From Rhyzopertha dominica (lineage: Eukaryota > Arthropoda > Insecta > Coleoptera > Bostrichidae): a DNA stretch of 64,000 bases. The notes under the pieces were generated by a model. It ran no database searches. It was not told the origin of the DNA and saw nothing but the letters and a program-made list of their open reading frames with translations. Shown piece after piece: positions 47,230 to 61,317 of this stretch. The number at the start of each line of letters is the position of its first letter. Positions within the stretch are counted from its first letter, which is position 1. The position numbers and the translations under genes were made by a program. The DNA lies in NCBI GenBank assembly GCA_025024175.1, contig QCXZ01000137.1:12834001-12898000 (forward strand). The letters run 5' to 3'.

Positions 47230-50200
47230 ATTTATGGTAATTATAATATCTCCACTGTTTAATCATACATTTTTGCGGTTGGCGATGAAATTTTGCATGC
47301 ACCGCGTCAGAAAGCTGTCTTTACTGACTTGGTACAAGAATATATTTTTATTTAAAAATTAACCAAAGATACGGGATCGTCCGATGCAAAAAAAGTAAAT
47401 ATCCTCAAATAGTTTATCTTTTATTTCAATGTATTTGTTTCAAGATTGGCCATATATAATTTAGTCTAAAAAGGAAAGTGAAGAACAAATTGGCAAGCCC
47501 TCCTTTTATGTACAGTGATGGCTGTTAAAACGGAAACAGTTTTGATTTAAACATTCATTCTTAGATTATTTCAGTTTTGCTGAAGTTGTACACTTTGTAA
47601 AAGATCTTCAGTGTTGCTAACTGGCATAAATACACATATTTTGTGTTAATAAACTTTCGACACCAAAGGAAAGTCGTTTTGTGCTAGTAGAAAAAAATAA
47701 TGATTCTCTTTAATTTTTGAGTGAAATCCACCGAGTTTCTACTAGACAAAAAGCGATCAACCCCGGCACTAAATCACAGAGTTATTTGCAAATTTTTAGG
47801 GCGATATATTAATATAAGGAAGTACTACTTTCATTGGTATATTTTCTCAAAGGAGTTTTAGTATGATGCTTCTTGATCTGTAATTTAAAAAAAAAGTTTT
47901 GAATGTCTTTTAATACCGCAATAATATTTGTGTTTATTGGACCTCTGTTGATTAAGGAAAATTGTTCTGTGTGTAAGATATTTTTAGTTGTTTAGATATA
48001 TTCGGATTTATCAGTAATTGTTACTACATTTCCCTTATCTGCTTTGCAAAGTATTGGAATTCTTACTCGTATATTAGTGTAAACGTTCTACATTTTAAAA
48101 GTTTTACGAAATTTTTCGTTCAATCTTCCGCATGCACTTCTTTTAATTCATCGTCTTCTTGCTTCTGACAAACCAAAGTTTTTAGTCAGATACAAAATGT
48201 AATTTTCGCATATTTTGTTGTATTACGAAGACTTAAAAAACTATATGACAAAAACTTCGGTAAGGCTGAAGAAGTGATCGGCTTTTGTCTTAATAAAAGC
48301 AAATATGTACCAAAATTAAGTAAGATAAGCAAGTACATATAAGGGCGTTCTTTTTTATATGTCAGTCAATATATTTGAAGTTTTCTTGGATTATCTGATA
48401 CAAATAAGAAACACACGTGGTTAAAGAAACTGGCTTCCGCCTAAAGCGAATTCGAACAGCAACATTTCAGAAAACGCGATGACTGACGACGGTGTAGCAT
48501 CACAGATTCACACCCGTACGTGCCCGTTGTACACCTGATAACATCCTCTTTGCGAATCGTAAATCGCGGCAAACGCGGAAACTAAACGCAATATTAATCG
48601 TCGCTAACGGTGTTTCGTGAAATTCGCCGTCGCCGTATAGGCGAATATATTTATTCTGTATTAGATACAGTGTTGAGATTGGTATGTTAATTCCACACAA
48701 CGTGTTAACCCGCGGAAGCAATTATTAAATAAACACTTCGCAGTTGTTTATGGTTTATAATGTTATTAATTGCAGCGCGCAGACGCTCTGCCCGCGACCA
48801 TTTGCTACAGGTTAATTCATCTGGAGTTTTATAGGAAATCGAGTTGGAGGCGTATCGGTTTCACGCAGGTTTCGATAGGATGCGTATTATGCTCAACAGG
48901 TATCAACATCCTCCGGACGAGGTATCTTTATGGTATCATCGAGGAAGATGATAGACTATACTATCAATTGGGATTACAGCCTTATCTGTAGTGTAAGCGT
49001 TACACGCACGTTTACGATCACTATATAGATTCCCTCATTTGCATTTGCTTAAAAAGGAAATTTCCAGGTATAGGATCGTTTTGTGTAGTTTGCTAATAAT
49101 TATTCTTGCAACACTGTGTTATAGCATTTGTTTTATAGCGTACGATGATGTGGCAATATCCAGTGTCGGTGGAAAACCGCTTCAGTGTGGTTTGTGGCTG
49201 ATCCGACAATTGAATTACAAAAATTAAATTAGTCGTATATTTCTTGCCATAAAACAGCTATAATCTGAAACAATAATATCTGAAAGCGTAACACTTCTTT
49301 TGCAGTTGTTCTTGTGTAAGTCTACAAACATAATATCCAGAGAAACCATAGGTTGCGCAGGCTGAGCGAATAATGATCATAAAACTACTAATTCAATTTT
49401 AAATAACTTTTTTCTAAATCTGAGCTTAGTGAAAATAAAAAAAAATTATACTATTTTAATTTTTTTGTAAATTGGTACACATTTGCTACTGCATCTGTCA
49501 GTCAAGACAATATTTATGTTATATTATCACATGGTATTATATAATCTAATACACTAGAATGAAATAATGCCTTTATGCGGGTAGTTTGTGCTTAATCTGT
49601 GTCCGAAATTCGTGTCCACTGGGGGAATTTAGTTTTCCATTATTACTGATTTAAAGGTAATAGTGAAAGATTTATTGAATCTTAAGAAGTTTGTGTTGGT
49701 TCTATCTAAAGAAATGGCAGTTTTACAATTTTCACTAGTTGCCTATGGTCTTTGACAGTCAAAAACAAATTATGAAGTCTCATTACATCAAAATGTTAGA
49801 CATTGAACAACATATACAAAAAGGACAAATACTTAAAATGATTTATATCCAACAAAGACATAAATTACTATGTTAATGTCAGAGCATATAAACCACAAAA
49901 TAATAGAAATATTAGTAATAAATGTAATAACACCATAATACAAGTATAATAATATCATAGTACAAACATAAATCAATTTTGACGAAGAAAAAAGTTTTAT
50001 TAAGATATAAATTTTATATACATTTTTATAGGTACATTTTAACAAATGTACAGTTTTTATGTATTGGACTTTTTGCGGTGATATGACTGCACTCCGAGAC
50101 CTGCATTTTTATACATTTCATATTTTTGATGGGATCTCACTTCTTTTTATACGTAGTCATTTTTCTCTATTCGGTTAATATTTCTTAAACGTTAGCTATG

Positions 50201-50740
50201 TATTTTTTAAAAGCTCATTCCCCATCTCTAATGGAGGCTTTGCTGTTACAATTTTTAACAAGAAGGGACAATAATTTCTTCCAGGTTGAATATATTCAGC
50301 TTTATAAAACATGACTAAAATTTAGAAAACGGGACTGAAGTTCAAGGATGTTTGAGTATTTCCTTCTTTTATAAGCTAGGTACTAAATCAGTGCGAAATT
50401 GTAAATTTGTGCATTTACTAAAAGTACTTATAACTTTGATGATCGATGAGCATGTCAGTGACAAAATTAATAGCAATAGTTCGTTAACTAAAGGTACAAG
50501 TAGTATGTAATTTGAGAATGTAGATGGTTATAGTATGTCATCTTGTCACAAAAAACCAGGAATCTAGTTTTACTTAAAACGAAGTTACAGGTGGTAGAAG
50601 GTTGCTTCGAGAAAAATGTGATACAGGTGTACGTTTGTCCGACATGAGTATATTAAGTATTGGACACCATCAGTCGAAAAAGAAATAAATTTTCATAAAA
50701 ACAATATTTGGACACCAGTGAAGGAAACCTGTAATCATAA
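47230..50740. other. Intergenic DNA with a less AT-rich patch
   Basis: Positions 48480-49020 are richer in CpG and G+C (for example GCGAATCGTAAATCGCGGCA at about 48552) and may be regulatory or a non-coding exon. ORFs on either strand there have no domains. The remainder is AT-rich and shows nothing recognisable. Confidence 0.35.
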
Positions 50741-50835
50741 AGTATAATCCAAGAATGGTATGACTTTTTTCTATTTCATCGCCAGCCCAATCTACAAAAT
50801 CATCAGCATAGCCAACCACCATTTCCTTTGACGAG
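50741..50835 (-). pseudogene. Short LINE reverse-transcriptase remnant (YADD motif)
   Basis: Minus-strand frame reading KEMVVGYADDFVDWAGDEIE, then a hydrophobic stretch ending HW. The VGYADD core, followed about 25 residues later by a Trp, is the layout of motif C and its downstream helix in R1/Jockey-type LINEs. Flanking motifs are not convincing, so this may be a very short fossil or a chance match. Confidence 0.35.
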
Positions 50836-51922
50836 GAAAACAAATTATATGTCTTCCTGGTGCAATAGGATTAGCCCACAAAAAATAGGTAAATAAACTA
50901 ATTTGAGTAATAGCACAACTATATCTGGCTTTATCAGCACACCATCCTAAACTTTGTTTTATTTTACTGAACCAGAATGACCAACATATACAAATTGGTG
51001 AAATGGACCGTTAATAAATCAAGTTTATTGCAAAGTGGTATGCATCTACTGTCGTTCTATATAAGAACTCGCTCAATTACTAAAAAATATTTACAGTTTA
51101 GTCACCGATAAAGATAAATTAATTAAATAACTGATGCGGTATCGAAGCGCATCACGGACTACAAAACTGCAACAACACTTTCTAAATAAAACGGGGACTT
51201 CTAGTAATAAACACTTGTTTTCAAATAAGGATCGCATAATTATCACGAGCAAGTTTTAGCATAAAAAGAAGGCAAGTTGCTATAAATATCTTGCAAGTGT
51301 TTTCTTTGGAGATTACGTCTTGCTTACACCAAGTATAATAATATTTATACCTATCTGTTGGATATGGTTAAAACAGCAAGAACGCATAATAATTCATAGC
51401 TCGTTCTTATGACCGTCTGTGGCCTTAATTACCCGTAAGTGCAACGTAATGTCTTAAATAGCTCATGTTCTTAAGCAATATTACAGAGCTAATTGTCTCT
51501 TCCAATTATCCGACCGATAATAAAAAAGATAAAACGGTCTACGATTAAAAGAACGATAAAGCAAGAAGTATTGGGAACTTCGCTGAGAAATGCATAAACA
51601 GAGTTTAATAGCTATTAGACATGAATAATAAGTGTTCAAAATGCACGAAGCTGAGAAATTTAATTGCACCGCTTTTAAAAGTTAATAAGCCGAGGGAAAT
51701 ATGATGATAAAACAAAGAAATCGTTGGTAAAGATTTTATAAAGAATGTCGTAGAAGTGAAATGCAAAAACAGATAAGATAGTTCGAAATGGTACTTACTT
51801 TCTTGTTTAACTCAGTTTCGAAGACTGTGATAGTTATCCTGAATATTAACAATACCTTAATATATTAATATGAAAGTAGCCTAAACGTGCTTAAGATTTT
51901 AATGCCGTTAAATGTGACCCTA
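50836..51922. other. AT-rich intergenic DNA, nothing recognised
   Basis: No gene, repeat or motif of note on either strand. Confidence 0.5.
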
Positions 51923-52381
51923 CAGGGTCCGCCACCTAAAACTCCCCAAGCTCGTATTTTCACTATTTTTTTTAGGTACAACTTTAAGTTATATGTCAAA
52001 TACATCATTATATAAACTCTTTAAAAATAACATAGTGAGTGTCCTAAAATTTCTTGCCGATTATATTTTGCAAATAAATTTAATTTTTGTAAAAATTTTT
52101 ACACCTTACCCGTATAAAATATTACTTCATAGTAAACTTCTGTATTCTTCAATTTGTGTCATTACAACGTATGCGTAATTTTTACTCCTTAATGAAAAAC
52201 AAGAAAAGCTCGTCGCCGTCATATCGTGTTTTTTAACAGCTTGTTACCGTACAAATTATGCTTACATACCCATCGGTACACACAAAACGCCAAAATTCAA
52301 AGTAACTTTTAAATAAATCGAGTACAAAGTTCGTTCTAAAGAGAGAGAGGATAGAATACGATACCGTGCGATGAGGCTAGT
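51923..52381. mobile_element. Solo arm of the fold-back element family
   Basis: It starts with CAGGGTCCGCCACCTAAAAC after TA, exactly like the element at 14088. It follows that left arm block by block to GAGAGAGAGGATAGAATACG and GAGGCTAGT, then stops at the point where the loop begins in the full copy. The second arm is absent: sequence after 52381 is unrelated. It is more diverged and slightly shorter than the full copy's arm. Confidence 0.88.
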
Positions 52382-55300
52382 TCGTTAGTCTATAATACGC
52401 ACGTTTAAATTATGTGACAAATCACAGACCAACAGCTATTTGGAATAGTCTGCTGCGTTCTTTTCTGTGGGATTTCTTTAAATTTTAGTAAATCTGAAAA
52501 TTTTTTATTACAATTTGTTTTCAAGAGCTCTAAGAGGTCACAAACTAAATAAATAAGATAATGCTAGTCTCACAGCAGCTGACTGATGGCTTCTGTGATA
52601 AAATTTTTGCTATTAAATCTGAAGAAAATACGATAAGCATTGGAGGTTTAAAAACCAATTATTTCTTGGAGACACAGTACTTCATAAAGTAGAAAAATAA
52701 CTCCCTCAACCATAAAGTTACGTATCTCCGAAGCTGGATTTAATATAAGTGAAAACGAAGCAATTAGATTTAAGTATGGCCAAGCATCTAATAACAGAAG
52801 AGTGTTGACATTTAGTTACAAATGAAGTGAAGAAACAAATAACACAGTAATTAGTTTGTAATAAGAAGGTATAATTAATGAGGTAAATTCTTACGATGAA
52901 CCCTTGGAAGTTGTTAGTAAACTAAATAAATTGCCAGGTATGAATTTGCTGCATTCCAGCATATATAAAACTTAGAATGTCGTTATTTTAAAAAAATTCT
53001 GCGACTGAAAAAAGTGCAAAGTACCAAACAGATATTCTTTTGTACAAGTAACAAAGATATGTAGGTAGACACATATAAAGCAAAATGCAGACCCCGAAAT
53101 TTCAACTACAACAAAAATATTGTAATGTATAAGCGTTAGTTGGTAAAAATAATATCGCATAAAAAAAAAGTTTACGTAGTCGCTTACTTCATTACCAAAC
53201 TGATACTTATAGTATTATAATACTTCACAACAGTTTGTATAAAGCTTAGTTGCACACACACCAAAACAAACAGAAGACACCTAGGCGTCTCATAATGAAA
53301 AATGCAAATTCGGCTTCGTTTGTGACAACTCTGTCGTCTTCGGCATTGTGCAAGTCGGTAGGCCATTAGTTCATTTTTATGATTATATGTTGTCTTAATA
53401 CATTCATAGCTGGCGCGTCTCCTGCACAGTTGTTTTATGGCGTAGCACTCAAGTCCATATAATAAAGCAAATATAAATCCGGAGTCCGGCACAAAAGAAT
53501 TATTTTACAGCCGAACGCAATTAGCATATTCTTAAAACGCTTCCTAAATAAATCTACTTAATGTACGGCTTCTTTACATAAATACTGCATCCCGAACATA
53601 TATTTATTTCCGTTGGCCCACGTGTCCCACATAACAGGCGTTCAATCTTATTTTTGTCGCGATATATTATACGTACATGTGTTCTAGGTGCTAGATTCCG
53701 GTACGGAACTTTGATAAATTGAGGATTCGATTACAGCAACAGTTGGCGACTTTAAGTCGCTGACAAGTCGCAATTTGTAAAAATCGGATAACGGGTAATA
53801 TGCTAAGTGATATATTTTGCAAAATAATTCATTAATTTTGGAAGAACTTTTTTTTATTATGATCGCAGCATATGTGTCCACAAAATACTGTTTTAAAAAA
53901 TCGGAGCGCGTTTGATTTCTAAATTTTGACAAGAATGACTTTGGTAACCAAGCGGTTATCAAATACTCCTCTAAGACTGAGTGCAATTATAGTAAATTAT
54001 ATAACAAAATGGCGGCATGCTTATTCTGAGATATGAACTGAATGATTTCAGGCTCCGATGCTAATCTGTCAAACTGTTATATAATAAGGTCTCCAATGCC
54101 TAATGCTCAATTCATCAATGTCTCGAAGCAACAACACTATTATGGAAAAAGTAAATTTTGTGGATGTGGAAAATTCTACCTAAACTAGTTCTCCAATACG
54201 AACTGCTCAGTGTCCTTTTTTAAGAATTTGGAATGGTGTACTAAATTCCATGCAAAAATTATAAAGAGAAGATTCCAATATTGAACTTGTTGCCTTCTAG
54301 GGAAAATTTAACGTGAATGCACCATAGTAAAAATATAAGGATGGAGGAATTATGATCAGCAAATCGTATGCAATCGCTTTCATAGATGACTAGCGTATTT
54401 ATTAATAGCAATAGATTATACATAAGTTGGGTAAAATTGTTTAGGAATATTTTATTTGTTCAAATAAACTTTAATGTTATTACCTACCTATAAAAACTAG
54501 ATATCACTTTTCTTGTTTTGCTATACACACCGTCTTACCGAGAATATATTTATTCATTTTAAGGACAATCGACAAATAATAACGTTACTCCACCACTGAA
54601 TTACGTCGACCGGCAAACACCGTTTAGTGTTATAATATTGAGTAGTAAAAAAATAGTTGTTAAATTAAAACATAAGTAATTACTTCATGTCCAGCACTAT
54701 TGCTTTTATTTAGGTGAACTTTTGGCAATATCTATGGTTTTGTCCGCATTCACTTCGCTATCACAGATCGATTTGGCACTATATAATTCTAAACTATAGC
54801 TTTAGGACTGTCGAATCCCAATTCCACTCATAAAGTTACTAAAGTGGCTCCTGCGCGAAAACAAGTGTAAACGTTATGCGGTTGCGATAAGCATAGATAC
54901 AACTTGATACACAAATATTAGAACTACAACAGATAAGAATAGGTTTGAATTTTTTTTCGTGGTAGGTTAGTAAACATTTGCAATTAGAGTAATTCAGTGA
55001 AAACAGTCGATAAAAATTAGCAAACAGAAGAAGTAACAAAGCTATCCAGCCATTTTAGTTGACGTTTCTGATGGAAATCAGTGTTTAAAGATATAAAAAA
55101 GTTCGAGTAAAAGTCAATTGTAGCTAAATAATAGTAGGTGTTATTGGTTTCGTTCGTAATCACAAAACGTCTAGGATTAATGACAGCTGCAAGATTTGTG
55201 TGATGTTTACGGAAATCAAGATGGCGCAGGGAAATAACCAGGGACCAGGGAAACATCTACACCTTCTGGAAGAAGGATTGGTGACCTAAAAACACATATG

Positions 55301-58300
55301 ACGTTAAACACTATTTCATCTTTCCAAATTGCCGTTTGCTATAGATTTGCCATACTCTATTATGGGATAACCATCCCTTTTATAGACGATGCTTGTGAAT
55401 TATAATCTATTACTTTCGATTTTGTTTCTGTCAATGGGAAACATACAGGAAAAGAATCACTCAAGCGTTCTATACATTAACTAAAGACAAGAGAATTAAA
55501 CGGAAACTTCAAGAAACGGCAGCCACCTCCAATATTCTTTATACACCGACTGTTTTAAAAAAATGGTATCAAACTTGTGAGGGGTATAGATAACATTGCG
55601 GTACCTGGGTTAATTTTTGTCCAAAGACAAAAACTAATTAATTATTGCCAAAACGAAATTTGAAACGAAATAAGCAAGTGCATCTCTTCTGGTGAGCTTT
55701 TAGCAACTGCATTTCCTCACATGGACAACGATCAAAAGAAACTGAGAGTCATCTGGACCAGAAAATTCAGATTCTGTTTTCGATTTAGATAAAATTTGCG
55801 GGCGTGAAGGTTATGATAATTTGATTAATGTGACTAGACCCTCTGTATAAATCATTTTATATTTTGTTTGTTCAAAATTATATTATTACTACTTTCAAAT
55901 ACATGATGCTATGTTTTAACAGTTGCTATAAAAACGAAAGAAAATTAAGGGTTGCCAGACTTAGCCAGTGGAGATTACTACTACTGTGGATTTTGTTTTG
56001 TATAGAAGTATGTAAACATGTGAAGTTTAATTTTGAGTTAATGGCGTTACGTACCTACTTTTTTTCATGATTCATGGCGTGCAACTTTCTGCCACTAAGA
56101 GAAAACGTTCAATCAACATTTTTCCTCTCTTTTTTCGTGGTGAACTGTAGCTGCAATTTTACGTTATTTCAGCGTGCTCCGCATCACGATTGCTATTTAA
56201 CTTACTCAGAAGCAATTTCTCAGGTAGAAAGGATCGCACAAGTGTCAGAATGTGACTGGCTCGCTGATTCCACACGCCGAGAAATCTTAAGGACGATTCC
56301 ACAACGACGTAATTGAGACAGATGTTGCTAAATTAAACACGAACTTCTATCTCACCGATCAAATGCAAATTATATAAGCCAACCATAATTTATGCAGAAT
56401 TAGGTGAAAATTTATTGAATGAACGGGCGCTGAGAATGTCCATATGCCACAGCGAAAGCGGATTTGAGTTATGACGTGAGAAAAAAAATTAATTGCGGTG
56501 GTTATGCACTTATATCGTTTGTATTAGATCATTATCATTTAATCACTTATTTACAAACAAAACGTGTTGCTTTCATATTTATCAAATTGCAGGTGTTGAG
56601 AAGGAGTTGGGAAATAGTATTTTAATTTAGAAAGCGAACATAAATATAAATTATGTTAATCCTGGCATTACCTCAAAATCTACAGGGCATAAAACCATAC
56701 TGTTCTCTTGTAACAAGGTAGATAAAATACTAAAATTATGCATTTTAAAATGTCAAGGAAGAAAACAAATTGTTAGTTGGGTTTATTTGCATAGCACAAT
56801 AATTTAAGCGCCTATAAATTAGGTTATCGCCAAACAGACGAAGTAATAAACATAAATTTGACTGCAGTTTAGCGCATGTTATATTACGTGAAGAGCCTCG
56901 GGTTAAACATGTTACAGCAATAAAATTAGAAACGAGGATTAATTAAAATATTTATGCTGTACACGATCATATAATGAATGATTCACGCCTAGTATTCGAA
57001 CACGTAAATTTAACCGCTCAAAAAAACATATTCTATAAAAACGAGATATTTCTACTACAGAATATTGAGCAAAATATGTAGCTAAAATAACGCGGTGTAT
57101 ACGTTATGAATTTATAAACTACTTCAATAACAAAGTCTGTGTAGAAACAATTTAAAGAAAATTAAGACGTATGAACAGCCCAAAGGTTCTAGATGTTTAT
57201 TTCATACGAATGTCTGTCTAACTTTATACTGTTTGTAACAAGCAGGCGTTGTAGGAAATTAGATAAATGAATCCATGCAGATCATCAAAATACGATAAAG
57301 TAGTAGGGCAGTAGTTTAATGTTAGGATATGATAGATAATTGCAAAATATATGTATAAACGATAAACTAATGATAATGTAAAACCTATCATAACTTGAGC
57401 TTATTATTTACTTATTATTTTCACTTAGTTTAATTAATAATAGCATAGAAGGTTGGGCAAAGCTGGACCCACGGGTCAACTCACAAACAAGTTTTGCTTT
57501 TTCATTTAGTTAGCAGATCAAATGTACATGCCAAATCTCGGTTAGTTATTATGCGTGAATGTGTAATGCCACCTCTTCAAAGTGCAATATGTTTAATGGC
57601 TCAATAATACAGCTACGAGATTGTGTATCACGTAAATTTGGGGGTTAAGGAATATATTTAGTTTGCATTATTATCGTATAGCTTAAAGCCTAACTAACAC
57701 TTTAAGATCAGGTTAAAACCTTTTTTCAATGTCTTGCTTAAAACTATGATTCATTAAGTAAAAACTGTCGCGAGCAAAAAGAGGAGAATCTTATTAAAGT
57801 TCTAAAGTCCAAAATGTAAAGATAACTTAAAACCTAGTGGTTATTTAATAAAATGATTAAAATACTTCTTAAGTAAACTATAAATTTATATTTAAATCAG
57901 TTATAAAACTTTTATAATAATATTTTTGGCTTTAACTTGTATTTATGAATACCGTTTATTATACCTATTATAACTTTTAATGATTCATGGGGACATTAAT
58001 AAAAATACATATAGGTATCTACAGGTAATATATTATTATCAAGTGAAACAGTCAATCTATAACCGAAAAGCACAAACGAATCACACTTCTCTGGTGCAGT
58101 GCTATACGATATACACAGAAAATATTGCGTCACCAAAATATGTAATATTTATNATTATAACATAACAATTTTAAGTAATTTAATTTGTACTTAAAACAGC
58201 ATTATCAATCTTGTATTTAGTTACAGTAGATGGACGTGCTATTATTATANGACTGNGTAGTTTTATGAAAAAATGAATTCAAGATTTTATTTCTAAAAAA

Positions 58301-58346
58301 CATTTCGTAAAATATGGCCGACACTTTATCTCCTGTTCTGTTAATA
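52382..58346. other. Long AT-rich intergenic stretch
   Basis: No supported gene. The minus ORF 53492-53184 begins MPDSGFIFALLYGLECYAIK, faintly like the LLYGxExW region of LINE polyproteins, but nothing else supports this. The minus ORF 53986-53684 and plus ORFs at 55864-56316 are unrecognised. AAGATGGCGCAGG at about 55206 is a weak CTCF-like core. Confidence 0.4.
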
Positions 58347-59200
58347 CAAGGTGTCCCCAAAACTTGTAAATCCATATTGAATCAAAGTATGATACAATGA
58401 AACCATAACTGTTTATCAATTATTTAATATATACCTAATAAATAAAAATCGCCTTGCATGGCGCAATTTACATGTTTCAGTAAAACGTTTTGGATCTATG
58501 TAGGCGTGTTATAAAACTGCAAAGGCCTGTGACTACCTGTGATAAAATCACTTGACTAAAAAAGTAAACATCACGATATCTTTTAACACACATCTGGTAT
58601 ATAAATACAACACGGAATAAAGCACGCATGCATGCGNCCAATATTTTATGAAATCGGGTTCAGCACATAAATAGCAACATAAATAGTTTTAAAGATAGTG
58701 ATTTCAGAATATTTATAAGGGTCTTCTTTATGGCCTGCCAAAAGAGATCTTAAAACTATATACCCATAGTTTTATAAAACACTTAGTAGCGCAAATGATA
58801 GTTTTAACCGAGTCACTTAAAAATTATAAAAATTGTGTTTAAAATAAGAATAATATATTTTGGATTCTGATGAAGTTCTATAAAACCATAAGGGTATCAC
58901 TTGATTTATAATAGTAGCAATCTATCAACAATAAAATAGCGTTAAGAGTAAATTAATCCAGTTTTTAATAAACCATCGTTATAAAATTATATTGTCTTCA
59001 AGTTACAACTGAATTTAAACCAACAAGTTTAAAACTATTCTACTATTTCAAGTTATGATAAAACCATCATAAAACTGCAGAAAGCCAATTTAGCTTTTAA
59101 AATGTCACTTGGGTGGGTTTTTCGTTACTCTTTATAACATTTACTTACCACTATTTCTTGTAATTGGGTGTAAATACCTGTAAGAAATAAAGAGTTTTAA

Positions 59201-59237
<37 letters not shown>

Positions 59238-59575
59238 TTATTAAACCGCAAATTGGCTTAAAAACCTATGCCTAGGTTTAGATGAGGTAAACCTTAATAA
59301 AACTCACCCTTATTTTGATCGTAGAATTAAAAAAAAATGTAGTACATAGGATATTTCATTAAAAAACGTAAATATATGTTTTATGCATATAGAACACCCT
59401 GTATATTTTGAAAATAATGATAAAATGTAGACCTAATAGAATGTGTGTAGAAATGTGTGAAAACTGAATAGTTTATGCATAATATACCTTGTCGTTCATC
59501 GTGAGTAACCCAGTATATATATTTTAGGTTGCATTTTTAATCTCGTCAGGCTAATTATCATTTGGGAAGCACCCT
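58347..59575. mobile_element. Candidate non-autonomous element with CA(A/G)GGTG ends
   Basis: CAAGGTGTCCCCAAAACTTG at 58347 (after TA) is opposed by inverted ends CAGGGTGTTC at 59401 and CAGGGTGCTTCCCAAA at 59575, each next to TA. The outer pair agrees better and gives about 1.2 kb. No transposase is found; the interior holds TATAAAAC words and an (ATT)n run. The boundary choice is uncertain. Confidence 0.35.
59200..59238. repeat. (ATT)n microsatellite
   Basis: About 13 uninterrupted TAT/ATT units. A shorter ATT run lies at about 31710-31732. Confidence 0.95.
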
Positions 59576-59739
59576 GTATTATTTTTTCTCAGGAGTCTTC
59601 TAGGTTTATACAGTCATATATGCTATTTTCCCCAAATGATCAACTTATACATGAGCTAAAAATGTTATAACATATTCAGTGACAAACGCTATGCTTTTTT
59701 TATTTATTATTATACTATTCTGATCCGAACTGTAACTCA

Positions 59740-61060
59740 GCTATATCAATCTGTTTGTTGCATTCCTCTGCAGATGTTCTTTTCGAACCAAATGACAAAC
59801 CGATAATTTCAAGGCTACATCACCATTGTACAACCGCTGTTTGTCTATGATTCGCATTATTTCTACAGGGAACGCGCTGGTGCTTCGACTGTTAGAAGTG
59901 AAAGGCTTAGACAGACATTGCAGATTCTTACAGCCATAGAAACAGCAGAGAACAAGGAATGCATCGTTTTGTAGTTCTTTGACAGTTAGCGTGACGGATC
60001 CGACTGCAAAATGAGCCGAACAGACGCTAAGCGACATGACAGCGCTATCTGCAGCGAAGGCTTCAGATGCTTCCGCGCAAATCCCCACAAATCCGACATG
60101 CCTTGTCACAATCATAGCACGCCCTGGACGCCGACCAAACAAAGCCGTTTTGTTAATTGAGCGCGATGCACGAGGTGCAATTAGAATATTCCGCGCACCA
60201 CCCACTCGCGATACATCATCCAAATTAATTATTTTGTCAGCGGCGATTCGACATCCGTTCAATTAATAAAAATGAAGGATGAGAGAGGTGGACGAGCACG
60301 GGCTGACTCGACGACAAACCTGTCACGGATTGTTTTCGGTGAAAATAGTTCCAGTAGCCGAAGTTGCACTATCATTTGAGTTAATTCAGTTCTGGTTAAA
60401 GCTGGAAAGGAATGCGGGGGCTCAGTGGTACCGTAACGATCTCGACCGTTTACATAAGTAGAACGACTCTTTCGGTATACGTCCAGCTCGAGTTTTTGAC
60501 AAATATTGACAGTGAACATCCTCGAAATTTCTCAACAGCTGCAACACCGTATACTCTACGGCCACTACACCGCTGTAAGCCGTTCGAAACGGCTTCTTTT
60601 CTAACACTTTACGGTTCATTGAACCTGTTTATGGCTTTTCGATCAGACATTGCCTACAAGTGCAATAAATTCTACATGTACTTATTCGTTTCGGCGTGAT
60701 TTAAGCCTTCGGTTCGCGCAGGAACCGACTATGTTCACGGCTGCGATTCGACGCGAGGTAAAAAAGTGGCAAAGGCCTTGCGGTGGCGGGCAATTAACAA
60801 TACTTTTGCCTTGTGTATTATCCAATTAGATTCTTCTCCAGACGATACCGAATTCCGAGACGGCTCGTCCATTATACGGACAACTGTAAACTTTCGAGGG
60901 ACTTAGATAGCTTCCCTTTCCAAGTCGTACTTGTTTGTCAAGCTCAATTGTCTGCAACTGAATCGGTTACATCGGGTGATCCACAAAGATCACTGTCGGG
61001 TTCCTTAGTATTCATCGTCTGCGCTGCCGATATCTTGGCCGTGACATAGTACTGCCACGT
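59740..61060. promoter_or_regulatory. Long G+C-richer island of unknown role
   Basis: About 1.3 kb with clearly higher G+C and CpG content than the flanks. ORFs on both strands overlap (longest minus 60262-59741, 173 codons; plus 60412-60699). None has a recognised domain, and the frames compete, which argues against coding. A small hairpin CGGTTCGCGCAGGAACCG lies near 60711. It could be a conserved regulatory block or a UTR exon. Confidence 0.28.
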
Positions 61061-61317
61061 TCAACGATAATCAGATGACACTCAGAGGTCTTTCATTGCT
61101 TCGACTACTTTGACACTATTGTTACTTCCATTGATATAAACCACGACCTGCATCCAGTGGAGACTTTTACGTGAGTTATCTGGTTAAAACAGACAATACG
61201 TCGTTTTCTTGCAATGCAGTTCCTTTTTAGATGTTGCCATGATCATCCTTATAAGATAGTGAAGGCACGTTAGCTGCCGAGTATAAAAAAACGAATTCCT
61301 ACCAACCATTCATTATA
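61061..61317. other. Intergenic DNA, nothing recognised
   Basis: Short spacer between the G+C-richer island and the mariner element, with no feature seen. Confidence 0.5.

Noticed and set aside
53184..53492. ALLYGLECYAIK, similar to the LLYG region of LINE polyproteins
   Set aside because: One short match only, with no reverse-transcriptase motif nearby.
59741..60262. 173-codon minus-strand ORF
   Set aside because: No recognisable domain, and plus-strand frames compete over the same block; kept only as part of an island of unknown role.
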